Assembly (NCBI GenBank): GCA_937872445.1
Contig: CALMSL010000049.1
Location: 1 to 64,000 of the forward strand
Reading direction: 5' to 3'
DNA: 64,000 nt
From: an uncultured Microbacteriaceae bacterium
GTDB taxonomy: Bacteria; Actinomycetota; Actinomycetes; Actinomycetales; Microbacteriaceae
The notes under the pieces are model-generated. The model saw only the letters and a list, made by a program, of their open reading frames with translations, had not been told where the DNA came from and did no database searches. Positions 17,941 to 25,346 of the stretch are shown one piece after another; positions within the stretch are counted from its first letter, which is position 1, and the number at the start of each line of letters is the position of its first letter. Made by a program: the position numbers and the translations under genes.

Positions 17941-18446
17941 TGGCACGGAGGCAGAAACCTGAGCGCGTCGCCGTGCGTCTGCCCGAGCAGGGCGCACGCG
18001 CGAACTGGTTGCGCAGCATCCGCCTGTCCGGATTCACGATCGCCGCGCTCACGGTGCTCGTGCTCACCGTCGTGGTGCTCGCCCCGTCGCTGCGGATCTT
18101 CGTCGAACAGCAGCAGCAGCTCGCCCAGCTTCGCGCCGACGTCGAAGCGCAGAAGACCGGTGTGAAAAACCTCAAGGACGAACGCGCCAGGTGGGATGAC
18201 CCCAGCTACATTGAAGCCCAGGCCAGGGAGCGCCTCAACTACGTGTACCCGGGGGAGTACAGCTACCTCGTGATCAACGACGGCGGCGCCACCGCCACGG
18301 GAGACGGCCAACCCATCAGCACCAAGGTGCAGACGACACAGGTCGACTGGGTGCGCGTCCTGGTCTCCTCCCTTTTCACCGCGGGCCTCACCCAGGACAA
18401 GCGAGGCGATATCCAGGCGCCGGTGATCAAGGACCAGAGCGGATGA
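17940..18446 (+). CDS. Septum formation initiator (FtsB/DivIC family)
   Basis: The protein has 168 residues. A short cytoplasmic Arg-rich N-terminus precedes one membrane helix (about 31-50), then a coiled coil (about 52-85; QQQQLAQLRADVEAQ) and the family hallmark DPSYIEAQARERLNYVYPGE. It bridges FtsL and FtsQ in the divisome. The C-terminal 60 residues are an unstructured-looking extension. The genomic place after eno and before DUF501 is the usual one in actinobacteria. The stop overlaps the DUF501 start. Confidence 0.92.
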   Translation: MARRQKPERVAVRLPEQGARANWLRSIRLSGFTIAALTVLVLTVVVLAPSLRIFVEQQQQLAQLRADVEAQKTGVKNLKDERARWDDPSYIEAQARERLNYVYPGEYSYLVINDGGATATGDGQPISTKVQTTQVDWVRVLVSSLFTAGLTQDKRGDIQAPVIKDQSG

Positions 18447-18973
18447 CGCGACCGCCATTCCCGCCCCCGACGGCCGACGAGATCCGGGTCGTTTCCGATC
18501 AGCTCGGCCGCCCGGCCAGGGGCGTGATCGGCATCGCCGCACGGTGCGCGTGCGGCGCGCCCACCGTCGTGGCGACGTCCCCGCGGCTGGACGACGGCAC
18601 CCCCTTTCCGACCCTGTACTACTTGAGCCATCCGGCCGCCACCGCCGCCATCTCGACGCTGGAGGCGAACGGGGTGATGGCGGAGTTCCAGGCGATGCTC
18701 GCCGCGGATGCCGAACTGTTAGCCGCTTACTCGCGCGCGCACGAGGAATACCTCGCCGACCGCGAGAGCATCGACAACGTGCCTGAACTCGACGGAATCT
18801 CGGCGGGTGGTATGCCCGAGAGGGTGAAGTGCCTGCACGCGCTGGTCGCCCACTCGCTCGCAACGGGACCCGGCCTCAACCCGATCGGGGATCTGGCGCT
18901 CGAACGCTCGTCCTGGTCTCCCTCGAGGTGCGAATGCGAGCTCTCGCTTGACGTCACAACGGATGCCCCGTGA
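18443..18973 (+). CDS. DUF501 family protein
   Basis: The protein has 176 residues and begins within the stop of the FtsB-like gene. Family features visible are VSDQLGRPARGVIGIAARCA, CGAPTVVATSPRLDDGTPFP, TLYYLSHPAA, GGMPERVKCLHALVAH and NPIGDLAL. The conserved Cys-His pairs suggest metal binding, but the function of DUF501 is not established. It overlaps the protease gene by 4 bp and so lies in a FtsB-DUF501-protease unit. Confidence 0.92.
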   Translation: MTRPPFPPPTADEIRVVSDQLGRPARGVIGIAARCACGAPTVVATSPRLDDGTPFPTLYYLSHPAATAAISTLEANGVMAEFQAMLAADAELLAAYSRAHEEYLADRESIDNVPELDGISAGGMPERVKCLHALVAHSLATGPGLNPIGDLALERSSWSPSRCECELSLDVTTDAP

Positions 18974-20211
18974 GGCGGCTCATCTCGGCGGTTGCGGTTC
19001 TTGCGATTGCGGCATCCGTCGCTCTCGTGGGGGCGCCGGCGTCGGCGGACTCGATCCGGGATCGCGAATACTGGCTCAACCAGTACGGGATCACGACCGC
19101 GTGGAACACCACGAAGGGCGCGGGCGTCACGATAGCGATCATCGACACCGGCGTCGACGGTTCGCACCCCGACCTGCAGGGCGCCGTCGTCGGGGGAACG
19201 GATGTGTCGGGCGTCGGGTCGCCGAACGGCCAGCAGCCCGTCGGCACGTCCAGCGAGCACGGCACGATGGTCGCCTCCCTCGCCGCTGGACGGGGGCACG
19301 GCGCCGGCGCAGGCGTGATCGGGTCGGCACCGGCCGCGACCGTGCTGTCCATTTCCGTCGGCTTCGGCACGGGCACGCGAAGCTCCGACGAGCAGATCGC
19401 GGATGCCGTGAGGTGGGCGGTCGACAACGGAGCGAAGGTCATCAACATGTCGCTCACCCGCAACAGCCTGGAGTGGCCGCAGAGCTGGGATGACGCGTTC
19501 CTGTACGCGTTCGAACACGATGTGGTGGTGGTGGCTGCCGCTGGCAACCGGGGCAGCGGAACGACGGAGGTGGGCGCGCCGGCCACGATCCCCGGTGTGC
19601 TCGTTGTCGGTGGTGTCGACCGCAACGGCAAGGCCAGCTTCGACGCGTCCTCCCAGGGGATCACCATCGCCGTGTCTGCGCCGAGCGAGGACCTCGTCGG
19701 CGCCGCCCCGGGAGGCGGGTATTACGCCTGGGCGGGCACGAGCGGCGCCACCCCGATCGTCGCCGGAATCGTCGCGCTCGTTCGGGCGGCGCATCCGGAA
19801 TTGGATGCCGGGAACATCATCAACCGCATCACGGCGACCGCGAAATCCCCGGGCGTGCCGGTCCCGAGCCCGATCTACGGTTTCGGCCTCGTGGATGCTG
19901 CGGCGGCCGTGAACGCGAGCGTGCCGACGGTTGCCGTCAGCCCCGCCTCGGAGTTGAAGGATTGGATCCACCTGCACCGTCGCGCTGTGGCCACGCCGGC
20001 GCCGACTCCGACGGAGCCGCCGCATTCCACACCGTCGCCCACCCCGGTGCCGCAGGCAGGTCAGGCGAACCCACTCGGGACGCTCCTGCCCACGGTCGCT
20101 CTGCTGCGGGATGTGGGCATTCCGCTGCTCGTCTACGCAGTATTTTTGGCACTCTTGGTGGTTTGGCTGGTGAGCTTCGTCCGGCGTGTCAGGGGGTCCC
20201 GTCGCACGTAG
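18970..20211 (+). CDS. Membrane-anchored subtilisin-like (S8) serine protease
   Basis: The protein has 413 residues. A signal peptide (1-26, ending PASADS) leads into a mature S8 domain with Asp59 (IAIIDTGVDGSHP), His97 (SSEHGTMVAS), the oxyanion Asn in VVVAAAGNRG, and Ser258 (AGTSGATPIVAG). A Pro/Thr-rich linker (about 335-365) and one C-terminal helix (about 382-403) followed by arginines anchor it outside the membrane, an arrangement like mycosins. No type VII secretion genes lie nearby. The start is GTG 18970, which overlaps DUF501. Confidence 0.93.
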   Translation: MRRLISAVAVLAIAASVALVGAPASADSIRDREYWLNQYGITTAWNTTKGAGVTIAIIDTGVDGSHPDLQGAVVGGTDVSGVGSPNGQQPVGTSSEHGTMVASLAAGRGHGAGAGVIGSAPAATVLSISVGFGTGTRSSDEQIADAVRWAVDNGAKVINMSLTRNSLEWPQSWDDAFLYAFEHDVVVVAAAGNRGSGTTEVGAPATIPGVLVVGGVDRNGKASFDASSQGITIAVSAPSEDLVGAAPGGGYYAWAGTSGATPIVAGIVALVRAAHPELDAGNIINRITATAKSPGVPVPSPIYGFGLVDAAAAVNASVPTVAVSPASELKDWIHLHRRAVATPAPTPTEPPHSTPSPTPVPQAGQANPLGTLLPTVALLRDVGIPLLVYAVFLALLVVWLVSFVRRVRGSRRT

Positions 20212-20224
20212 TAGATTGGTCTGG
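20212..20224 (+). promoter_or_regulatory. Leaderless-type promoter of the NDH-2 gene
   Basis: TAGATT (20212-20217) ends 7 nt before the GTG at 20224; the protease stop TAG (20209-20211) directly precedes it. Confidence 0.5.
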
Positions 20225-21546
20225 TGCCAAAAATCCTCATCGTCGGCGGCGGGTACGCCGGGTTCTATACCGCTCTGAAATTGGAGAAATGGCTTCGCCA
20301 TGGCGAAGCCGAGGTCACCATCGTTGACCCGCTTCCCTACATGACGTACCAGCCGTTCCTGCCGGAGGTCGCCGCTGGGTCGATCGAGCCGCGCCACGCG
20401 ATCGTGAGCCACCGGCGCCACCTGCGCAACACGGAAGTTCTTACGGCGCACGTGTCGAAGGTGGACCACGCTTCGAAGACCGCGACGATTACTCCCGCCG
20501 TGGGCGACGACTGGGAATTCAGCTACGACATCATCGTCATGACCGCGGGCGCCGTGTCGCGCACGTTCCCGATCCCGGGGGTCGCCGATCGTGCGATCGG
20601 CATGAAATGCATCGAAGAGGCTGTCGCGGTTCGAGACCAGGTGATGACGAACTTCGACAAGGCGGCCATGCTGCCCGCTGGCCCCGAACGGGACCGGTTG
20701 CTCACCTTCACTGTTGTCGGCGGCGGGTTCGCGGGGATTGAGATCTTCGGCGAACTGCGCAGTCTCGCGAGCGACCTGCTGCGCTACTACCCGTCCATTT
20801 CCTTTGAGGACACGCACTTCCACCTCATCGAAGCGATGGACCGGATCATGCCGGAGGTGTCGCTGAAGACGAGCCACTGGGTGATCAGGAACCTGGCGGA
20901 GCGCGGCGCCGAGATCCACCTCGAAACCCAGCTCACCTCCGCAGTGGACGGCAAAGTCGAGATGTCGAACGGCGAGTCCTTCGAATCCGACGTCATCGTG
21001 TGGACTGCCGGCGTCATGGCGAACCCGATGGTGAAGAACACGGATCTCCCGCTCGAGGAACGCGGTCGATTGCGCGTTGGTGCGGACCTGCGGGTGCGCA
21101 CCGAAGACGGCGAGGTTGTTCCGGATGCGTGGGCGGCGGGCGATGTGAGCGCCGTTCCCGACCTCTCCGGCGGTGGCGTTCACGGATACTGCGTTCCGAA
21201 CGCCCAGCACGCGGTGCGTCAGGGAAAGCTTCTGGCGAAGAGCCTTGTGGGCACGCTGCGCGGAGACGCGCCCGCCGACTACTTCCACAAGAACATGGGT
21301 GCCGTTGCCGGTATCGGGGTGTACCACGGTGTGTTCCAGGCGGGGCCGTTCGCGGTGAAGGGCATTATTGCCTGGTTCATGCACCGCGGCTACCACGGGC
21401 TGGCGGTTCCGATGTGGGAGCGCAAGATTCGGGTGTTCGGCAACTGGGCATTCAACTTCCTCTTACGCCGCGACATCACCTCCATCGAGGCGCGCGTGAC
21501 GCCGCGTGCCGAATTCGAGGAGTTTGCTGCGCGCCCCAAAGCCTGA
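20224..21546 (+). CDS. ndh: Type II NADH dehydrogenase (NDH-2)
   Basis: The protein has 440 residues. It passes electrons from NADH to quinone through FAD without pumping protons. The FAD Rossmann motif is VGGGYAGFYTALKLEKW (about 7-23) and the NADH motif is VVGGGFAGIEIFGELR (about 167). The FAD/quinone region includes AWAAGDVSAVPD and YCVPNAQHAVRQGKLLAKSL. The last 60 residues hold the hydrophobic and amphipathic helices that attach it to the membrane (KGIIAWFMHRGYHG, NWAFNFLLRRD). Confidence 0.95.
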   Translation: MPKILIVGGGYAGFYTALKLEKWLRHGEAEVTIVDPLPYMTYQPFLPEVAAGSIEPRHAIVSHRRHLRNTEVLTAHVSKVDHASKTATITPAVGDDWEFSYDIIVMTAGAVSRTFPIPGVADRAIGMKCIEEAVAVRDQVMTNFDKAAMLPAGPERDRLLTFTVVGGGFAGIEIFGELRSLASDLLRYYPSISFEDTHFHLIEAMDRIMPEVSLKTSHWVIRNLAERGAEIHLETQLTSAVDGKVEMSNGESFESDVIVWTAGVMANPMVKNTDLPLEERGRLRVGADLRVRTEDGEVVPDAWAAGDVSAVPDLSGGGVHGYCVPNAQHAVRQGKLLAKSLVGTLRGDAPADYFHKNMGAVAGIGVYHGVFQAGPFAVKGIIAWFMHRGYHGLAVPMWERKIRVFGNWAFNFLLRRDITSIEARVTPRAEFEEFAARPKA

Positions 21547-21565
21547 CACCGCGCAGGCAAGCCTT

Positions 21566-21571
21566 TAGGCT
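21566..21571 (+). promoter_or_regulatory. -10 element of the tRNA gene
   Basis: TAGGCT predicts transcription from about 21578, a 6-nt leader ahead of the mature tRNA. The same hexamer precedes the FtsB-like gene. Confidence 0.45.
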
Positions 21572-21583
21572 GGGCGGGCAAGG

Positions 21584-21657
21584 GCCCCCGTAGCCCAATT
21601 GGCAGAGGCAGACGACTTAAAATCGTCACAGTGAGGGTTCGACCCCCTCCGGGGGCA
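21584..21657 (+). tRNA. tRNA with anticodon UAA (read as Leu), short variable loop
   Basis: The full cloverleaf is visible: acceptor GCCCCCG (21584-21590) with CGGGGGC (21650-21656), D-loop with GG, anticodon stem GACGA/TCGTC around CTTAAAA, so the anticodon is TAA, T-arm GAGGG-TTCGACC-CCCTC, and discriminator A. CCA is not encoded. The variable loop is only about 5 nt (ACAGT), whereas bacterial tRNA-Leu normally has a long variable arm. Identity as Leu therefore rests on the anticodon and A73. Confidence 0.93.
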
Positions 21658-21665
21658 CACTGGCT

Positions 21666-21716
21666 CCCGCTCCCTGAGGAGCGAGCTGGGTTCCTTCTGG
21701 CTTCCTCAGGGAACAG
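21666..21716. repeat. Partial palindromic repeat, hairpin after the tRNA (copy D)
   Basis: CCGCTCCCTGAGGAGCG (from 21667) is the reverse complement of the end of the dispersed repeat family. CCCTGAGGA (21672-21680) can pair with TCCTCAGGG (21703-21711). It separates the tRNA from the convergent TetR gene and may act as a terminator for both. Confidence 0.55.
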
Positions 21717-22371
21717 GCCCGGCCGTTGTGCCGAACAAACCATGACTCAATAGCTGGACCAGCCATCGCTGCCACCGATCCAGATCCCAGCCGAGATTGT
21801 CGGCCATGAGAAGGTAACAGTCGCTGTTGACTGTTCCGAAGAATGTTGCGACCGCGTCGTCTTTCGTCAGCCCGGGTCGCAGTGGCGCTGCATCGAGCAC
21901 GAATCCGACAAGGGCTCTCTGTGTGCGAAGGCGGCGCTGGTGGTCCTCGAGAATTAGTACGCCCACTTCGGGATCGGTCGCGGCGGCATCCCTCATTGCC
22001 CGCTTCAGGGCCGCGGTGCGGGCGGCAATCTCGCTTGTGTGGTTCACAACCAAGGTGAGGCGGTCGTGGGGATCCGCTGTATCGCGCACTCGATCCCCCC
22101 AGGGACGATCCAACAGCCCAACCGGGTCCTGGTCATTGACGATTGCTAAGTCCAGCGCGCGGGCAAGGATGGCGTATTTCGTACCGAACGCCTGATACAC
22201 CGTGGCCGTTGCCACTCCGGCTTCTGCCGCGATAGACGCCACTGTCGTTGCCGAGTAACCCTTTTTCTCGAACAACTCGCGCGCCGCCTTCACAATCCGG
22301 TCGCGGGTCGCACGGGCGCGCGCCTCTCGGCGCTGTCCCTTTTGGGAGACCCCCTTGACCGGTGCATGCAT
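21706..22371 (-). CDS. TetR-family transcriptional regulator
   Basis: The protein has 221 residues. Its helix-turn-helix is TTVASIAAEAGVATATVYQA followed by FGTKYAILARALD. The C-terminal domain ends with NSDCYLLMADNLGWDLDRWQ, the same subgroup hallmark as the fragment at the left edge of the window. It is divergent from the cupin gene with a 12-bp perfect palindrome between them, so the cupin gene is the natural target. A TANNNT box (TATTCT, bases 22384 to 22379 on this strand) lies 7-8 nt before the ATG, which suggests a leaderless mRNA. Confidence 0.93.
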   Translation of the reverse strand: MHAPVKGVSQKGQRREARARATRDRIVKAARELFEKKGYSATTVASIAAEAGVATATVYQAFGTKYAILARALDLAIVNDQDPVGLLDRPWGDRVRDTADPHDRLTLVVNHTSEIAARTAALKRAMRDAAATDPEVGVLILEDHQRRLRTQRALVGFVLDAAPLRPGLTKDDAVATFFGTVNSDCYLLMADNLGWDLDRWQRWLVQLLSHGLFGTTAGPVP

Positions 22372-22386
22372 CAGATACAGAATAAC

Positions 22387-22398
22387 ACTTTATAAAGT
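22387..22398. promoter_or_regulatory. Palindromic operator between TetR and cupin genes
   Basis: ACTTTATAAAGT is a perfect 12-bp palindrome 3 bp upstream of the minus-strand -10 and upstream of a plus-strand TATAAA (22406-22411). Binding there would block both promoters. The role is inferred from position. Confidence 0.6.
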
Positions 22399-22434
22399 TG
22401 GACTCTATAAATGTGGACCTTTGGAGGAAATGCA

Positions 22435-22833
22435 ATGAACGAGACCAAGCGCCATGACTCAGCACACTCTGCTCCTGCCGCTGATACTCGGCAGGACCCT
22501 GTTCACACCGATCCAGACAAGTACCGCACCATCCTCGAAAATGACGACGTGCGCGTCCTCGAATACCACGACACTCCCGGCAACAAGACGAGCCCGCACC
22601 AGCATCCCGACAGCGTCATGTACACGCTCTCATCGTTCAAACGGCGCTTGCACTTTTCCGATGGGAGACGGGATGTCTCCATGGAGACGGGACAAGTATT
22701 CTGGCTGCCCGCTCAGATCCATTCCGGCGAAAACATCGGCGACACCGACACTCGAGTGCTCTTTGTGGAACTGAAGAATTCGAGCGCACCTCCACGTCGC
22801 GACACCGGTGCGGCACCAGTTGTCGTTCCTTGA
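22435..22833 (+). CDS. Cupin-domain protein
   Basis: The protein has 132 residues with a single cupin barrel: the metal-ligand stretch SPHQHPDSVMYTL (His-His, motif 1) and the second-motif region VFWLPAQIHSGENIGDTDTR with a further His. The first 25 residues are polar and disordered. ATG 22435 has GGAGG seven bases upstream; ATG 22411 would overlap the promoter. Small cupins of this type can be dioxygenases, isomerases or binding proteins; the substrate cannot be told. Regulation by the divergent TetR is likely. Confidence 0.85.
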   Translation: MNETKRHDSAHSAPAADTRQDPVHTDPDKYRTILENDDVRVLEYHDTPGNKTSPHQHPDSVMYTLSSFKRRLHFSDGRRDVSMETGQVFWLPAQIHSGENIGDTDTRVLFVELKNSSAPPRRDTGAAPVVVP

Positions 22834-22880
22834 GGAACCCGCGGAGTGGGCGTCTTGACGGGAGCACGGCAATGACTTCG

Positions 22881-22926
22881 GGTTCCCTTCGAGACGATCG
22901 CCCTTGGCGATCTCCTCAGGGAGCGG
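22881..22926. repeat. Dispersed palindromic repeat, copy B
   Basis: GGTTCCCTTCGAGAC, inner stem GATCGCC-CTT-GGCGATC, then TCCTCAGGGAGCGG. It lies between the convergent cupin and SulP genes, a suitable place for a bidirectional terminator. Confidence 0.8.
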
Positions 22927-22930
22927 GAGG

Positions 22931-24454
22931 TCAGTGCCCGGCGCCGAGGCCACCGCTGAGGCGGGTGTGCAGCGACGTCGTCACGGTGTTCATGCCGATG
23001 AGTTCGACGGTTTTCCCGCGCTGCTCGTACTTGGTCACGATCGCGTCGAGGGCGGCAACCGTCGACGCATCCCAAATGTGCGAGAGCGTCATGTCGATCA
23101 CGATGCGGTCCGGATCCTGCGAATACTCGAACAGGGTCGTGAGCTCGTTGCTGGAGGCGAAAAACAGCTCACCTGTCACGGTGTAGTGCGCCGTCGCGAC
23201 CCCAAAGTAATCGGTGACTTCACGGTCCACCGAAACGAAGTGCGCCACCCGGCGAACGAACAGCACCGACGCCACGAACACCCCGACGATCACGCCCACC
23301 GCGAGGTTGTGTGTTGCAACCACGACGGCAACCGTGGAGACCATCACGAACGTTTCGCTCTTCGGCATCCGCTTGAGCGTGGAAATACGGATGCTGTGCC
23401 AGTCGAACGTCGCCACGGACACCATGACCATGACGGCGACGAGCGCGGCCATCGGGATGAGCCCGACGATGTCCCCGAGCGAGACGATGAGAATCAGGAG
23501 AAACACACCGGCCAGGAACGTGGAGATCCGGGTCCGAGCGCCGGAGGCTTTCACGTTGATCATGGTCTGGCCGATCATGGCGCAACCGCCCATCCCGCCG
23601 AAGAACCCGGACAGGATGTTCGCTGCGCCCTGCGCCCAGCTCTCCCGGGTCTTGTTCGAGTGGGTGTCGGTGATGTCGTCCACGAGCTTCGCCGTCATGA
23701 GCGACTCCATGAGCCCGACAAGCGCCATCGCCAACGCGTACGGCGCAATGATCCCGAGCGTCTCGAAGTTGAGCGGCACATTCGGGAAGAACAGCTCCGG
23801 CAGGCTGCGGGGCAACTCGCCCTGGTCGGCGACGGTGGGCACGTTGATTGCGAAAATCACGACGACGGCCGTGACCACGAGAATCGACACGAGCGGTGCG
23901 GGAATCACCTTCGTGATTCGGGGCATCGCCACCATGATCACGAGGCCGATCGCGACGAGCGGATACACGAGCCACGGCACGCCGAGCAGGTGAGGGAGCT
24001 GCGCGATGAATATGAGAATCGCGAGCGAGTTCACGAAGCCGACCATGACGCTGCGCGGAATGAACCTCATGAGTTTCGCAACGCCAAAGACTGCCAGGAG
24101 GATCTGGATGACGCCGGCGAGCAGCACCGTCGCGATGAAGTAGTCCAGGCCGTAGTCGCGGGCGACGGGTGCAATCACGAGCGCGATCGCGCCCGTGGCG
24201 GCCGTGATCATCGCGGGTCGTCCGCCGAGGAACGCGATCGACACCGCCATGACGAACGAAGAAAACAGTCCGACGCGCGGATCAACGCCGGCGATGATCG
24301 AGAACGAGATCGCCTCCGGGATGAGGGCGAGCGCGACGACAAGCCCGGCGAGCACTTCGCGGGTGAGGATGCGCGGGGACTTCAGCGCGGTGAGCACTGA
24401 GGGGTTCGGCGTGTACCTGTTCCGATCCAGTGCAGCGGGGGTGGACATGGCCAT
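22931..24454 (-). CDS. SulP-family anion transporter with STAS domain
   Basis: The protein has 507 residues. Eleven to twelve hydrophobic segments carry the SulP core, including GLVVALALIPEAISFSIIAG and GGMGGCAMIGQTMINVKASG. The cytoplasmic STAS domain (about 400-495) has VIDMTLSHIWDASTVAALD. The family moves sulfate, bicarbonate or dicarboxylates. A beta-carbonic anhydrase elsewhere in the window would fit bicarbonate, but no adjacent gene supports any substrate. ATG 24454 has AAAGG seven bases upstream. Confidence 0.92.
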   Translation of the reverse strand: MAMSTPAALDRNRYTPNPSVLTALKSPRILTREVLAGLVVALALIPEAISFSIIAGVDPRVGLFSSFVMAVSIAFLGGRPAMITAATGAIALVIAPVARDYGLDYFIATVLLAGVIQILLAVFGVAKLMRFIPRSVMVGFVNSLAILIFIAQLPHLLGVPWLVYPLVAIGLVIMVAMPRITKVIPAPLVSILVVTAVVVIFAINVPTVADQGELPRSLPELFFPNVPLNFETLGIIAPYALAMALVGLMESLMTAKLVDDITDTHSNKTRESWAQGAANILSGFFGGMGGCAMIGQTMINVKASGARTRISTFLAGVFLLILIVSLGDIVGLIPMAALVAVMVMVSVATFDWHSIRISTLKRMPKSETFVMVSTVAVVVATHNLAVGVIVGVFVASVLFVRRVAHFVSVDREVTDYFGVATAHYTVTGELFFASSNELTTLFEYSQDPDRIVIDMTLSHIWDASTVAALDAIVTKYEQRGKTVELIGMNTVTTSLHTRLSGGLGAGH

Positions 24455-24612
24455 GGACAGCCTTTCGAAAAATACGGGTAGCGCTGAATGGGTCAGGCGC
24501 GGGATGAGGTCAGAATGCGCAGCTTCGCGCGGAATCGCCGAAAATCAGGGGCGAGATCGAGGCCCGGGTGTGCGGGCGCAAGTAGCAACCCTAACCCGCA
24601 TTCGGTCCGCAG

Positions 24613-24641
24613 TTGACACCGGCATCCGGCTGGGCCACTAT
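24613..24641 (+). promoter_or_regulatory. Consensus promoter of the TetR-MFS-GH1 operon
   Basis: TTGACA (24613-24618) and CACTAT (24636-24641) are separated by 17 bp. The predicted start of transcription is near 24648, directly at the inverted repeat that follows. This is the best -35 match I saw in the window. Confidence 0.65.
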
Positions 24642-24648
24642 TCTTCTA

Positions 24649-24671
24649 GTCAAGCGTCTTGGACGCTTGAC
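24649..24671. promoter_or_regulatory. Perfect inverted repeat, probable TetR operator
   Basis: GTCAAGCGTC (24649-24658) and GACGCTTGAC (24662-24671) form a perfect 10-bp repeat around a 3-nt spacer, starting at the predicted +1. A repressor bound here would block the operon that begins at 24702. Confidence 0.75.
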
Positions 24672-24701
24672 CCACTTCAGCGGTGAAGAGAGAGGACAAG
24701 C

Positions 24702-25346
24702 GTGGCGCGCATCTCCTCGGCCGACCGCCGCGAAGCCATCATCCACGCCGCCCTCCGCGTCATCCAGCGCGAGGGCGTGCACGGTGCCACCACGCGCGCA
24801 ATCGTGGCCGAAGCCGACATGCCGCTGGCGAGTTTCCACTACGCGTTCCGTTCGCGCGACGAAATGATCAGCGAACTCATCTCCTTCGTCGTCGAGGGGG
24901 AGGGCGAAGCAGCACTGTCCACCCTGAGCGGCGGCCGGGACATCCGAAGTGCGGTGCGTGCCGGACTCCAGGCATACTTCGACACCCTCACCGCCGACCC
25001 CAGCCGCGAGCAGGCCATGTTCGAACTGCTGCACTATGCGCTTCGCACGGATGAACTCAACGAGCTTCCGCGCGCCCAGTACCGGACGTACCGGCGCACG
25101 GCGGGCGACGTTCTCGCCGCAGGCGCCGAGGCGGCAGGTGTGTCGTGGCAGCGTCCGATCGATGAGGTGGCCCGGCTGCTCGTCACGTTCATCGGCGGAC
25201 TGACCATGGCGTGGCTCGCCGACCGGGATGATGCGGCGGCGGCCATGACCATGGATTTCGCGGCCGACTCCATCGCGGCACTTGCCGTACCGCTCGCCCC
25301 AACGCTCACGAATGACGCAAACCCAATCAAGGAGAACCCGCAATGA
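24702..25346 (+). CDS. TetR-family regulator of the glucosidase operon
   Basis: The protein has 214 residues. The helix-turn-helix is ATTRAIVAEADMPLASFHYA followed by FRSRDEMISELISF. The ligand domain is helical, with a predicted pocket around LVTFIGGLTMAWLADRD. GTG 24702 follows GAGAGGA at a good distance. The gene overlaps the MFS start by 4 bp, so it is cotranscribed with the genes it probably represses through the repeat at 24649-24671. An inducer derived from the transported sugar is likely but not shown. Confidence 0.92.
   Translation: MARISSADRREAIIHAALRVIQREGVHGATTRAIVAEADMPLASFHYAFRSRDEMISELISFVVEGEGEAALSTLSGGRDIRSAVRAGLQAYFDTLTADPSREQAMFELLHYALRTDELNELPRAQYRTYRRTAGDVLAAGAEAAGVSWQRPIDEVARLLVTFIGGLTMAWLADRDDAAAAMTMDFAADSIAALAVPLAPTLTNDANPIKENPQ

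Noticed and set aside
18970..20211. Mycosin of a type VII secretion system
   Set aside because: The architecture is similar, but no EccB/C/D/E or WXG100 gene is nearby and the gene sits in the FtsB-DUF501 unit.
21584..21657. Selenocysteine or suppressor tRNA
   Set aside because: The acceptor stem is 7 bp and the anticodon UAA reads the UUA codon; nothing else suggests recoding.
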